Shown: piece after piece, positions 41,561-50,245 of the stretch
Position numbering within the stretch: the stretch's first letter is position 1
Layout: every line of letters begins with the position of its first letter
Virus record (IMG/VR): IMGVR_UViG_3300007541_000016
Location: 23,159-87,158 of that record
Reading direction: 5' to 3' (one strand)
Source of the DNA: a virus
DNA length: 64,000 bases
The notes under the pieces: generated by a model
Database searches by the model: none
What the model was told of the DNA's origin: nothing
Seen by the model: only the letters and a program-made list of their open reading frames with translations
Made by a program: the position numbers and the translations under genes

Positions 41561-41617
41561 AGTCATTTTATACGGGTGTTTTTATAGGTTTTTTCAGAGT
41601 TAGATAGGTAAAGAAAT

Positions 41618-42334
41618 ATGTCAGATCTTTTAGAAAAGGTCATAAAAGAAGAAACTCTTCCAATAGATTTAGCTGAAGAGTATTTAAAAATATATGTAGC
41701 GGATATAGAGTGGAAAACGCACATCAATAAACTATGGAAAAATTTTAACAATAAAAACAAAGATCAAGAAGAGTGCAAGTACCTCGTTAAAAAAGCAATA
41801 AGCTGCGCAGTACTTCTTCCCAGTTTGGAAAACACGGAGATACCAGATCCTCCACAGTCTCTTTTGTTTTGGTGTACGGCTTGGGCCCAGTTTAATGAGA
41901 GAGATTGGTTTTCTCTTTTCAAAGAAACTGTTCAAAAAGATATTGAAGTAAAAAACAATAGAAAGAAGATAATAGAAGTTGGAATAATAGACCCAATTGA
42001 CTATTCTCCATTAACAAGACAAGCATTTAATTGGCTGTACGATAAAGCTGATGCCTCCGGATGTATCAACGATCTTAATAAAGATCAGGTCATTAAAAAA
42101 CTAAAAAACTTAGTTAGCATATATGGCGGAGCTGTAATATCTAGTATATTTATTAGTCACAAAAACGCTATAGGAAAAGTTACTAACTGGAGAAGTGGAT
42201 ATTTCTTTGAAAAAGAAATACATAAAATATATTCTTTAGACAAAATAATCAAAATTAAAAATATGGAATTTACAAAAACAAATTCTAATTATATTATCAA
42301 ATACAACACATTATCAAACAAGAACAGGCAATAA
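41618..42334 (+). CDS. Unknown protein upstream of RNR
   Basis: 238 residues, no recognised family. Mostly helical and charged, with Trp-rich segments (WKTHINKLWKNF, FWCTAWAQFNERDW) and a C-terminal basic part (NWRSGYFFEKEIHKIY). No catalytic motif stands out. It is first in the nucleotide-metabolism operon, downstream of the probable promoter, with a 140-base leader. The ribosome site is weak. Confidence 0.6.
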   Translation: MSDLLEKVIKEETLPIDLAEEYLKIYVADIEWKTHINKLWKNFNNKNKDQEECKYLVKKAISCAVLLPSLENTEIPDPPQSLLFWCTAWAQFNERDWFSLFKETVQKDIEVKNNRKKIIEVGIIDPIDYSPLTRQAFNWLYDKADASGCINDLNKDQVIKKLKNLVSIYGGAVISSIFISHKNAIGKVTNWRSGYFFEKEIHKIYSLDKIIKIKNMEFTKTNSNYIIKYNTLSNKNRQ

Positions 42335-42346
42335 AAGGAGTAATAA

Positions 42347-44443
42347 ATGTCAGTTGAAATTGAAAACGGAAACCCAGATCTAACACCATTAAGTACAAAG
42401 CCTTCAATGTTTTTGTTTAAGTTAACAGATGATTTTGTCGAATCATACAAAGAAAAAGCTTCCCCTTTTGGATACAAAGACGCGGGTGGCAATTCTGTTG
42501 GAGAGATAACTTTTTTGAGAACTTATTCTCGCCTTAAAGAAGATGGAACAAAAGAGACATGGGTTGAAGTATGCGAGAGAGTAGTAAATGGAATGTACTC
42601 TCTACAGAAGGAGCACTGCAAAAAAAACAGACTTCCTTGGAACGACGCAAAAGCGCAGGCTTCAGCTAAAGAAGCCTTTGATCGTTTGTTTAATCTTAAA
42701 TGGACCCCCCCAGGAAGAGGGTTATGGGCAATGGGTACAAACATCGTCAACGTGCAAAAAAATTCCGCAGCACTACAAAATTGCGCATTTGTATCTACAT
42801 CAGAGATGACCAAGCTAAATCCAGCAAAGCCCTTTGGCTTTTTGATGGAAGCATCAATGCTTGGCGTTGGTGTCGGTTTTGATGACAAAGGTGCAGACAA
42901 AGATTTCACTATATATGAACCAACTAAACCAGTTGTCACAGAAGTTATTGAAGACAGCAGAGAGGGTTGGGTATCCTCACTTATATCAATCCTTAATTCC
43001 TATTTGAAACAGGATCAAAGCCCTGTTGAGTTTGATTACTCGCTTATTAGACCAGCTGGTACTCCGATTAAAACTTTTGGAGGCGTAGCTGCAGGTCATC
43101 AACCTCTTGAAAATCTTCATAATCATATAAGAAAAATGTTTAGTGGACGCAATGGCGATAAACTAACAAAGGTTGATGTAGCTGACATAGGTAACATGAT
43201 AGGCGTATGCGTAGTGTCCGGCAACGTCAGACGTTCAGCTGAGCTGTTAATAGGTAGCCTTAATGACGAAAACTTTTTGAACTTAAAAAATTCTTCTGTG
43301 TTTCCAGAAAGAAATTCTTACGACTCACAAAACCCAGGATGGGGTTGGATGAGCAATAATTCAGTTGAAACAACTGTAGGTACTGACCTATCTTCTATAG
43401 TCGATGGAATCTCCCTAAACGGAGAACCTGGCGTTCTATGGATGGATATGTCTAGAAAATATGGAAGATTAGCTGATCCGCCAAACAATAAAGATTGGCG
43501 TGTTGCTGGTTACAACCCATGCGCCGAGCAATCGCTAGAGTCATACGAATGCTGCACGCTAGTTGAGACTTATTTAAATCGTCATGAAAATCTTGAAGAC
43601 TATAAGCGCACTCTAAAATTTGCTTACCTTTACGCTAAAACAGTAACCCTTCTTCCAACTCACTGGGAAGAAACGAATGCAATCATGCAAAGAAACAGAA
43701 GAATAGGAACTTCTATGTCTGGAGTTGCAAACTTTGCAGATAGAGTTGGCGTTCCAGCTTTGCGCGAATGGATGGATGAGGGCTATAAAACGGTTCAAAG
43801 ATATGATAATGTTTATTCTGAGTGGCTTGGAATTCGTGAGTCGATTAAAATGACTACAGTTAAGCCATCTGGTACGGTTTCTATTTTAGCTGGTGAATCA
43901 CCAGGCGTTCACTGGACACCAGGCGGTAAATTCTTTAATAGAACAATTAGATTTTCTAATGACGACCCAATGCTTCCATTGTTTAAAATGGCAAATTATA
44001 CAGTCGAACCTGCATCAGAGTCACCTGATACTACATCTGTAGTTTATTTTCCAATTAAATCAGAAGCTGCAAGAGCAGAGCGTGACGTGACTATATTTGA
44101 AAAAATGTCACTAGCTGCTATGGCGCAAAGATACTGGTCAGATAACTCTGTTTCTGTGACGATATCTTTTGATAAAGAAAAAGAAGCTCAACACGTAGGA
44201 ACAGTACTTCACATGTATGACGGTCAATTAAAAACTGTATCGTTTTTGCCAAGTGGCAATGACACCTATCCTCAAATGCCATACACGCAAATCACAGAAG
44301 AACAATACGTACAAGCCACAATGTCATTGTTCCCAATAGACTTAACGGGAGTCTATGCTGGAATGGCTTCGGATGCAATAGGAGAGAGATATTGCACTAC
44401 AGATTCTTGTGAAATTAAATTCATAAAAGATTCGATTAGTTAG
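42347..44443 (+). CDS. nrdJ: Adenosylcobalamin-dependent ribonucleotide reductase (class II)
   Basis: 698 residues, close to the monomeric RTPR type of Lactobacillus leichmannii. Motifs in order: PPGRGLWAMGT near 122, NCAFVST near 145, GNVRRSAELL near 291, NPCAEQSLESYECC near 391-404 (thiyl-radical Cys, active-site Glu and partner Cys) and SGTVSILAGESPGVHW near 508. The C-terminal YCTTDSCE (C683, C688) has the Cx4C spacing of the regenerating pair in RTPR. It makes deoxynucleotides for phage DNA without needing oxygen, with vitamin B12. AAAGGAG precedes the ATG. Operon with ThyX and dCMP deaminase. Confidence 0.92.
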   Translation: MSVEIENGNPDLTPLSTKPSMFLFKLTDDFVESYKEKASPFGYKDAGGNSVGEITFLRTYSRLKEDGTKETWVEVCERVVNGMYSLQKEHCKKNRLPWNDAKAQASAKEAFDRLFNLKWTPPGRGLWAMGTNIVNVQKNSAALQNCAFVSTSEMTKLNPAKPFGFLMEASMLGVGVGFDDKGADKDFTIYEPTKPVVTEVIEDSREGWVSSLISILNSYLKQDQSPVEFDYSLIRPAGTPIKTFGGVAAGHQPLENLHNHIRKMFSGRNGDKLTKVDVADIGNMIGVCVVSGNVRRSAELLIGSLNDENFLNLKNSSVFPERNSYDSQNPGWGWMSNNSVETTVGTDLSSIVDGISLNGEPGVLWMDMSRKYGRLADPPNNKDWRVAGYNPCAEQSLESYECCTLVETYLNRHENLEDYKRTLKFAYLYAKTVTLLPTHWEETNAIMQRNRRIGTSMSGVANFADRVGVPALREWMDEGYKTVQRYDNVYSEWLGIRESIKMTTVKPSGTVSILAGESPGVHWTPGGKFFNRTIRFSNDDPMLPLFKMANYTVEPASESPDTTSVVYFPIKSEAARAERDVTIFEKMSLAAMAQRYWSDNSVSVTISFDKEKEAQHVGTVLHMYDGQLKTVSFLPSGNDTYPQMPYTQITEEQYVQATMSLFPIDLTGVYAGMASDAIGERYCTTDSCEIKFIKDSIS

Positions 44444-44452
44444 CCTATATAA

Positions 44453-44818
44453 ATGTCCGATGATAATGATTTTGAAGAAATCTTTTCTAATATCGCAGAG
44501 AATGAAAAGATAGAAAATATAGATATCATTCTTAATGAAGAGAAAATATCCTATGCAAAAAATTATCTTAATATTATTAATTCTTTAAATCAACTTGTAG
44601 TACATATAAGCGCTATGACAATAGATTTATTGAACGATCCTACGTTTTCTCTTGATAAAGAAATATGTGATATGATTGAGCAAGCATATGTAATGTCAGA
44701 AGATCTAACCGACTTAATAGTTAATAACTATTATTCAATATCTTTAGAAGATTTTGAAGAGGTAAATGGATTTCTTGACGAAGAAAATGGAGATGAACAA
44801 GGTGATGGAGAATTCTAA
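44453..44818 (+). CDS. Small acidic protein, unknown
   Basis: 121 residues, strongly acidic at both ends (MSDDNDFEEIF and EENGDEQGDGEF), helical in the middle. No family recognised. It lies between RNR and ThyX and its end overlaps the ThyX start, so it is co-translated with the nucleotide genes. Acidity could mean a DNA mimic or an interaction partner, but nothing in the sequence decides. Confidence 0.6.
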   Translation: MSDDNDFEEIFSNIAENEKIENIDIILNEEKISYAKNYLNIINSLNQLVVHISAMTIDLLNDPTFSLDKEICDMIEQAYVMSEDLTDLIVNNYYSISLEDFEEVNGFLDEENGDEQGDGEF

Positions 44819-45563
44819 AGAATTAATAGAAGTACAGCCAAATGTAGTTTCAGAAATGGATTTAGAAGATAAAAGAATAAACGTTTTAAATAATGGCTAC
44901 GTTAGATTGGTTGATTATATGGGAAGTGATATTTCCGTAGCTAACGCAGCCAGAGCATCTTTTGCAAAAGAAAATAGCTCCAATCAACTATCAACGTCCG
45001 ATGCTAGATTAATTAAATATTTAGCTAGAGAAAACCACATGTCTCCATTTCGACACGCATTCATAACATTTGAATTTAAAGCACCACTCATGGTTGCTCG
45101 ACAGCATTGGAAGTATGTTGTTGGATCGGATCACACAATGGATTCATGGAATGAGTCTTCAAGAAGATATATAACTATGGACCCAGACTTTTATATCCCA
45201 AAACCAGATGAATGGAGACTGGCTCCAGAAGATAAAAAGCAGGGTTCTGCTGGGTTAATGTCCCCATGGGATGGGTCCATATTTACCGAACAATTGAAAA
45301 GACTAATAGAGACGAGCGAAGCTTTATATAACATGGCTCTGCAAAGCAACATTGCTCCAGAGCAAGCTCGATTATTTCTTCCAGCGTACGCAATGAATGT
45401 TGTGTATAGATGGTCATGCAGTCTTCAGTCAGTTGCGCTGTTCCTGTCTCAAAGACTAGCAGACGATGCCCAAAAAGAAATACAGGCTTACGCAGATGCT
45501 GTGTACAGATTAACACAGCCATTGTATCCTGTGTCAATATCATGTTTACTTGGTAAAGAATAA
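44805..45563 (+). CDS. thyX: FAD-dependent thymidylate synthase
   Basis: 252 residues from ATG 44805; in-frame ATGs at 44766, 44787 and 44793 are possible but lie deeper inside the previous gene. ThyX features: AARASFAKE near 55, SPFRHAFITFEFKAPLMVARQ, then SWNESSRRY, a variant of the RHR-x7-S motif with an insertion and Gln in place of His. The C-terminal part RLFLPAYAMNVVYRW and AQKEIQAYADAV fits the dUMP/FAD site. It converts dUMP to dTMP using methylenetetrahydrofolate and FAD. The stop overlaps the next ATG (TAATG). Confidence 0.88.
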   Translation: MENSKELIEVQPNVVSEMDLEDKRINVLNNGYVRLVDYMGSDISVANAARASFAKENSSNQLSTSDARLIKYLARENHMSPFRHAFITFEFKAPLMVARQHWKYVVGSDHTMDSWNESSRRYITMDPDFYIPKPDEWRLAPEDKKQGSAGLMSPWDGSIFTEQLKRLIETSEALYNMALQSNIAPEQARLFLPAYAMNVVYRWSCSLQSVALFLSQRLADDAQKEIQAYADAVYRLTQPLYPVSISCLLGKE

Positions 45564-45736
45564 TGATATTAGATATATTTTTTATAGTGGTATTTTCATT
45601 TTTTTTAAATTGGTTAATATCTTTACACTTTTATCTCCAAGCAAACACTGCAAACGTCAGATTAAGAAATCAATTAATATTTATATGTATTGTCTTAGGC
45701 ATTGTTTTAGGTATATTTACTAGATATTTACAATGA
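45563..45736 (+). CDS. Small membrane protein
   Basis: 57 residues. Two hydrophobic segments, ILDIFFIVVFSFFLNWLISL and LIFICIVLGIVLGIF, flank a polar loop, so it is a predicted two-helix membrane protein. It starts within the ThyX stop (TAATG) and its stop overlaps the deaminase ATG (ATGA), so it is clearly part of the operon. Function unknown; a membrane gene inside a nucleotide-synthesis run is odd. Confidence 0.6.
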   Translation: MILDIFFIVVFSFFLNWLISLHFYLQANTANVRLRNQLIFICIVLGIVLGIFTRYLQ

Positions 45737-46191
45737 TAAATAGAAAAGATATTCAATTTATTAACCTTTGCGTTCAGGCGTCAAAGATATTTTCAACATG
45801 CGGAAAAAAGAAATACGCAGCAGTTTTAGTTGATGATTGCAATCATATAGTTGGCTTTGGTTACAATGGAGGGCCATCCGGACACGCTCATTGCGAAGAC
45901 GGTGGCTGTCCAAGACTGCAAGAAAATAGCCCAAGCGGATCAAACTACGACAATTGCATAGCAGTGCATGCAGAGGCTAACGCCCTACTGCATAGTGACT
46001 ACACATCAAATGCAAAAAAAATATATATAAATGGACCGCCATGCTTTGACTGTGCTAAGCTCATTGCAAATACTACAATAAAGAAAATATACTATATAAA
46101 TGATATTACATATATTAAATGGAAAGAAATAAGAACTTTCCTCAATAAATCAGGAATAGAAACGGTAGAAATATCAGATGCCAGCATCTAA
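45733..46191 (+). CDS. dCMP deaminase-like zinc enzyme
   Basis: 152 residues with the cytidine/deoxycytidylate deaminase signature: HAEANALLH near 79 (zinc His and catalytic Glu) and GPPCFDCAKLI near 101 (two zinc Cys). An upstream GYNGGPSGHAHCEDGGCPR segment with extra His/Cys is typical of dCMP deaminases. It would supply dUMP for the adjacent ThyX. ATGA overlap with the preceding gene. Confidence 0.88.
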   Translation: MINRKDIQFINLCVQASKIFSTCGKKKYAAVLVDDCNHIVGFGYNGGPSGHAHCEDGGCPRLQENSPSGSNYDNCIAVHAEANALLHSDYTSNAKKIYINGPPCFDCAKLIANTTIKKIYYINDITYIKWKEIRTFLNKSGIETVEISDASI

Positions 46192-46372
46192 GTTAAACTA
46201 TATAGTTCTTTATGATGGAGTCAGTCAAGTGTTTGGCTGCTCATCAAAAAAGATCGCATTAGAATCTCCACCACCAAGTGGTGTTGATGTAAGTAAGAAG
46301 AAGATATATTTTATAACATTAGAACCAGACACAAACAACCTGTGTATTCATAAAGTGGAAGAAAATGAGTAA
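46178..46372 (+). CDS. Small unknown protein
   Basis: 64 residues starting inside the deaminase 3' end. Beta-rich (LNYIVLYDGVSQVFG, KKIYFITLE) with a Pro-rich middle. Looks like a small single-domain phage protein; no family recognised. Its end overlaps the next gene's start. Confidence 0.55.
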   Translation: MPASKLNYIVLYDGVSQVFGCSSKKIALESPPPSGVDVSKKKIYFITLEPDTNNLCIHKVEENE

Positions 46373-46607
46373 AAAAGAAAAAGCAAAAAAGAAAGTAATT
46401 TTAAAAATCAAAGCACAAGAATCATATATCCAAGCAGATAGTGATTTCTTTATTAAAGTAGCAGAAGCGTTAGAGTTACTCGCCAAGAATACAGAAGATA
46501 AAGCTCAAAAGAATCACTTGGTAAGCAGTGCAACTTTCATAAGAAACGCTTCATATGAAAATACTTTTAATCCACAAGATAACGATTACTTTGATGATTG
46601 GGACTAA
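46365..46607 (+). CDS. Small unknown protein, basic N-terminus, acidic C-terminus
   Basis: 80 residues. Very Lys-rich at the start (MSKKEKAKKKVILKIK), helical centre (FFIKVAEALELLAKN) and acidic aromatic end (DNDYFDDWD). Overlaps the preceding gene. No family recognised. Confidence 0.55.
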   Translation: MSKKEKAKKKVILKIKAQESYIQADSDFFIKVAEALELLAKNTEDKAQKNHLVSSATFIRNASYENTFNPQDNDYFDDWD

Positions 46608-46612
46608 GAATA

Positions 46613-47422
46613 ATGATAGACCTATGCGTGGTAAACCACAATACAAGAAGACTAATGCAGCGTTTTTTGGACGACCTGCATAGTGATTTAGACAGTTCAA
46701 ATGGCGCGCTCAACTGGAAACTCTACATAACAGACAATGACTCTAGTGATGACTTTGTAGAATTTATTAGAACCAAAGGTCATACATATAATATAGAAAA
46801 TCTATTCCTCAGAAAGAATATAGGATATTCTGCAGCGTGCAATTATATGGCATCTAAAGGTAATTCAAATATAATTGGATTGTTGAATTCTGATGTTTGG
46901 ATGAAAAACTCTGATGTAAATAAAATTCAAGAAATATTTGACAATAATCCAGACATACATATTTTAGGGCCAAAACAAAGAGATGAATACGGAAGAGTAA
47001 CTCACGCAGGTATAACTGGAACAGGATCAAAACCAGTTATGAGAGGCTGGATGGTTAGTGACAAAGACGATACTATGTTTAGGGATCAATTAGAATGCGT
47101 AACAGTTTCTGGTTCTGCGTATTTTATAAGAAGAGAAGTATGGGACGCAATGACCAATAACCAAGAATATAGGAAACTTCATCCGGAAGCAGAGGGAGCA
47201 TTTTTGCCTACTCCTCATTATTATGAAGAAACTTGGTGTTCATATTTTGCAAGACATTTAGGTTATAATGTTGTTTATGATGGTTCGGTTTCAATTGGCC
47301 ACAGTTGGCATGCATCATCAGCTAAACCAGGAGAAGGTGTAAGTCACGTAGATCACTACTTCCCTATCTCTAGAGAAATATTTAGAAAAGCATGTGATCA
47401 TTTTGGAATAGAAAGAGATTAA
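46613..47422 (+). CDS. Family 2-like glycosyltransferase
   Basis: 269 residues from ATG 46613. GT-A fold pattern: IDLCVVNHNTRR at the start, YITDNDSSDD near 36, LRKNIGYSAACNYM near 62, LLNSDVWM near 85 (DxD-like) and a later SGSAYFIRREVWDAM. Such enzymes move a sugar from a nucleotide-sugar donor. The target could be phage DNA, virion protein or host envelope; nothing here decides. Followed after 2 bases by a nuclease gene. Confidence 0.78.
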   Translation: MIDLCVVNHNTRRLMQRFLDDLHSDLDSSNGALNWKLYITDNDSSDDFVEFIRTKGHTYNIENLFLRKNIGYSAACNYMASKGNSNIIGLLNSDVWMKNSDVNKIQEIFDNNPDIHILGPKQRDEYGRVTHAGITGTGSKPVMRGWMVSDKDDTMFRDQLECVTVSGSAYFIRREVWDAMTNNQEYRKLHPEAEGAFLPTPHYYEETWCSYFARHLGYNVVYDGSVSIGHSWHASSAKPGEGVSHVDHYFPISREIFRKACDHFGIERD

Positions 47423-47424
47423 TT

Positions 47425-47826
47425 ATGAGCGACAAATTAAATCCATGGATATATAACGCAGAAGTAAAAAAAGTAGTTGATGGTGATACTTTTGATATCA
47501 TTATTGATCTTGGTTTCGATGTAATGAAAAAGAGTCGCGTTAGACTATACGGTGTAAATACACCAGAAAGTCGCACTTCTAATATTGAAGAAAAAAAACT
47601 TGGCCTCGCAGCAAAGGAGTTTACCGATCAGTGGTTGACTAAAGCAGGGCATTGGGTTAAAATAGAAACAGTAATAGATAAAAACGAAAAGTATGGTAGA
47701 GTATTAGCCAAGGTATGGGATAAAGACGGAAACTGCTTAAACACAGATTTGGTCACAGCCGGCTTGGCTAAAGAATACTTTGGTGTTGGCGATAAAACTT
47801 GGACAGAGTTTAAAAAGGACAAATAA
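47425..47826 (+). CDS. Thermonuclease (staphylococcal nuclease family)
   Basis: 133 residues, the size of a stand-alone SNase domain. KKVVDGDTFDIIID near residue 13, VRLYGVNTPES near 39 and DKNEKYGRVLAKVWD near 87 carry the usual Asp, Arg, Glu and second Arg, with Asn at the Asp40 position. No signal peptide, so it acts inside the cell, perhaps on host DNA or RNA. A second SNase-like domain in the window lies in the 3868-residue tail protein and shows the same Asn. Stop and next ATG overlap. Confidence 0.85.
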   Translation: MSDKLNPWIYNAEVKKVVDGDTFDIIIDLGFDVMKKSRVRLYGVNTPESRTSNIEEKKLGLAAKEFTDQWLTKAGHWVKIETVIDKNEKYGRVLAKVWDKDGNCLNTDLVTAGLAKEYFGVGDKTWTEFKKDK

Positions 47827-48230
47827 TGCAAACGTTTCTTCCATATGATGATTTTCTTCAATCAGTAAAGGTCTTAGACTATAAAAGACTAGGAAAACAA
47901 AGAGTTGAAACATTTCAAGTTCTTAACATACTTCTTGATAGAACGCCTACAAAAGGCTGGAGAAATCACCCAGTTACTCGCATGTGGGCTGGTTACGAAG
48001 AAGCGCTAAAACTCTATCAAAATCTTACAATAGAAGAGTGGATTGGTAGGGGCTATAAAAATACCATGCAGCTTGAAGTAATTAATATGCGTGACATAAA
48101 AATGCCACCATGGTTTGGTGGTAAAGAATTTCATAGATCGCACAGATCAAATTTACTTCGTAAAGATTACGAATATTATTCCCAATATTTTGACGAGCCA
48201 ACAAATTTAGAGTATCATTGGCCAGTATGA
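47826..48230 (+). CDS. MSMEG_6728-type / pyrimidine-dimer glycosylase-like protein
   Basis: 134 residues matching throughout the MSMEG_6728 pattern: MQTFLPYDDFLQSVKVLDYK, RLGKQRVETFQ, GWRNHPVTRMWAGYEEALK, then HRSNLLRKD and a final YHWP. The family is related to pyrimidine-dimer excision proteins and is common in actinobacteria and their phages; its activity is not well established. A DNA-repair role is inferred. Ends in an ATGA overlap with the next gene. Confidence 0.8.
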   Translation: MQTFLPYDDFLQSVKVLDYKRLGKQRVETFQVLNILLDRTPTKGWRNHPVTRMWAGYEEALKLYQNLTIEEWIGRGYKNTMQLEVINMRDIKMPPWFGGKEFHRSHRSNLLRKDYEYYSQYFDEPTNLEYHWPV

Positions 48231-48634
48231 GCGTAAAAGTATTTTTATCAGGAGCAATGGATTACGTAGGCGACTATGCAATTCATTGGAGAAAGTCAGC
48301 AACTAAGTCTTTAGAGTTTCTTGGTTATGAGGTCTTGGATCCTACGGCTATTCCAGAGGATTTAAATGAAATGTCTCCAGAAGAAGTAGCTCAAAAAAAT
48401 TTGTTTTTACAAAAAAAAGCAGATATACTCCTAGTCGAATACATGCTTAAAGATCGCGCATATATAGGTACTGACTTTGAACTTGCGTGGGCAAAAATCC
48501 ACGGTCAACCGTCAGTGGTCATGTGTTCGCCCCACTATAAAAGTAGGGTATACATGAAATATATGGCAACAAAACTTGCAGATAACCTGCAAGATGCGAT
48601 AGAATATATCGCAATACATTATCCAGCTAATTAA
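48227..48634 (+). CDS. Nucleoside 2-deoxyribosyltransferase-like protein
   Basis: 135 residues from the ATG overlapping the previous stop (ATGA). VFLSGAMDYVGDYAIHWRKS at the start, GYEVLDPTA near 33, KKADILLVEYM near 61 and GTDFELAWAKIHGQP near 80 fit this family, which cleaves or exchanges the base of deoxynucleosides and forms a Rossmann-like fold. Probably part of nucleotide salvage, for example of degraded host DNA. An Asp/Glu in DFELAW would be the catalytic-type acid. Confidence 0.75.
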   Translation: MSVKVFLSGAMDYVGDYAIHWRKSATKSLEFLGYEVLDPTAIPEDLNEMSPEEVAQKNLFLQKKADILLVEYMLKDRAYIGTDFELAWAKIHGQPSVVMCSPHYKSRVYMKYMATKLADNLQDAIEYIAIHYPAN

Positions 48635-48651
48635 CAAAGGAAAAGGTAATT

Positions 48652-48834
48652 ATGTCAGACAATAAGTTCAAGTACTTTACTGTTGAGTCTGTTGTGGTCG
48701 TTAAGGCCAACAATAAGGCTGACGCAGAGAAGCTTGCATCGGGTCGTCGTGGAGTTCAGGGTGAAGTCATCTTGAAGACGACTGATGTTGAGCGCATCTC
48801 AGCAGTAGAGGCTCGCAAGCAAATTGAAATCTGA
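48652..48834 (+). CDS. Small, probably highly expressed protein
   Basis: 60 residues (starts MSDNKFKYFTVESVVVVKAN). Codon use differs from the neighbours: frequent GTC, AAG, CGT, CGC and GAG. It has a strong AAAGGAAAAGG ribosome site and its own terminator directly downstream, all signs of an abundant product. The sequence suggests a small beta-alpha fold (VVVVKANNKADAEKLAS). Function unknown. Confidence 0.65.
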   Translation: MSDNKFKYFTVESVVVVKANNKADAEKLASGRRGVQGEVILKTTDVERISAVEARKQIEI

Positions 48835-48849
48835 TTTTAATCAGTAGTT

Positions 48850-48889
48850 AAAAATGGGAGAGTAGTCATGTGCTACTCTCCCATTTTTT
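48850..48889 (+). terminator. Rho-independent terminator
   Basis: AAAAATGGGAGAGTAG pairs with CTACTCTCCCATTTTT around a 7-base loop, with a T6 run. Perfect stem; the A run on the left means it could also work on the other strand. Confidence 0.9.
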
Positions 48890-48907
48890 CTTAACAAAGG
48901 AAAAGTA

Positions 48908-49618
48908 ATGATTTACGGTTTAATGGTAGCTAGAAACGAAGAAAATAGATACCTAGAAGAGTCTTTAAAAAGACTATCAAATCAAGTAGACAAAATAATA
49001 TTTACAGACGATTGTTCAACTGATGGCACTCCAGATATAGCTAGAAAGTATGCTGAAGTGTATTCTACTTCAGAGAATTTATTCATTAAGCATGAGGGGC
49101 AATTAAGGTCTGAAGCTTGGTCAAATCTTTCAAAACACGCAAAGCCAGGAGACTGGATTGTTGCGATAGATGCAGACGAAAAAATATATACACTAGATAA
49201 TTCTTCAATAGAAGAAACATTAAAAATGTCACCGTACGATGTTGTTAACGTCAGAAGATATGAAATGTGGAATAGCGAAGGTTATAGGGTTGACAAAATG
49301 TGGGCACCACATAATACGATGCGTATATTTAGGTATAATGATGGCGGAGTTTATTTAGACAAAGTTTTAGCGTGCGGTTCTGAGCCAGTGTATGTAATGC
49401 AATGGGTTAGAAATAGAAACTTCTGGCTAGAATCAGGTATAATAATGCAGCATCTTGGCTACCTTAGAGATGAAGATAAGGAAGCCAAGTACGAAAGATA
49501 TACAACTATAGACAATGGAAAATTCCATAACATTAATCATATCAATTCAATAAAAGATCAGTCACCAGTCTTGATACCGTGGGGTATCTTCGGAGATAAA
49601 AAGGTAGAATTACAATGA
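48908..49618 (+). CDS. Family 2-like glycosyltransferase
   Basis: 236 residues. MIYGLMVARNEENRYLEESL at the start and FTDDCSTDGTPDIARKY near residue 35, then IVAIDADEKIY near 84 (DxD), are classical GT2 features. Second such enzyme in the window and not closely similar to the one at 46613. The leader repeats TTAACAAAGGAAAAG seen before the gene at 48652. It overlaps the next gene by 4 bases. Confidence 0.8.
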   Translation: MIYGLMVARNEENRYLEESLKRLSNQVDKIIFTDDCSTDGTPDIARKYAEVYSTSENLFIKHEGQLRSEAWSNLSKHAKPGDWIVAIDADEKIYTLDNSSIEETLKMSPYDVVNVRRYEMWNSEGYRVDKMWAPHNTMRIFRYNDGGVYLDKVLACGSEPVYVMQWVRNRNFWLESGIIMQHLGYLRDEDKEAKYERYTTIDNGKFHNINHINSIKDQSPVLIPWGIFGDKKVELQ

Positions 49619-50241
49619 AAACATTAGGAGCCAAAGAAACGATTAAGCAGTTGACATATAGAATGTCCAATAGGCAGAGATTTTCTTATGTTGGATTTTC
49701 TAAGTCAGCCGTCTTAGCAGCTGCTGGAAAGATTTCTCCAGATAAAAGACCGCCAAAAAATTTTACAAAAGCTATTTTAAATTCAATGGAAACATCTGAT
49801 AAAAACTTTATGAAATGTGTTCCAAATTTCCTATTACATTCAAACGAAGATGTAAACGTATCTTCTTTAAACGGATTTAAAGACTCAGTAATTTATGATG
49901 CCGGGATGTTTGAATATTATTTCTTAAATAGAAAAGATATTTTTGATGATTTTGTTAATTTCTACATTAAGAACAGTAAAAATTTAGTTGTTTCTTTTCA
50001 CGATAAAAAGCTAACACAAAAGCTAATTGGAAACCCAACTTATCATATCCATGTTCCATATAATGATTTCTACGATAGGTTAGATCAAGTGTCTAGTCAG
50101 ATTATTCAGCTGGATGGGCAGATTGACCATTGTATACTTGATTGCCCAGTGCTAGCTCCTGCTTTAGCGAGTAGAGTTTGGCAAAATTCAAATATATCTA
50201 TATTAGATTTTGGAAAATTATTTACAATAGCAAATAAATAA
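49615..50241 (+). CDS. Unknown, possibly GT-D-like glycosyltransferase
   Basis: 208 residues. The C-terminal pattern HCILDCPVLAPALASRVW followed by SILDFGKLF resembles the end of GT-D-type glycosyltransferases, where a hydrophobic strand, P-x-LA and a D-x-G-x-x segment occur. The N-terminal half (SYVGFSKSAVLAAAGKI) may bind the donor. Overlap with a GT2 gene supports a shared modification pathway. Tentative. Confidence 0.45.
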   Translation: MKTLGAKETIKQLTYRMSNRQRFSYVGFSKSAVLAAAGKISPDKRPPKNFTKAILNSMETSDKNFMKCVPNFLLHSNEDVNVSSLNGFKDSVIYDAGMFEYYFLNRKDIFDDFVNFYIKNSKNLVVSFHDKKLTQKLIGNPTYHIHVPYNDFYDRLDQVSSQIIQLDGQIDHCILDCPVLAPALASRVWQNSNISILDFGKLFTIANK

Positions 50242-50245
50242 GATA

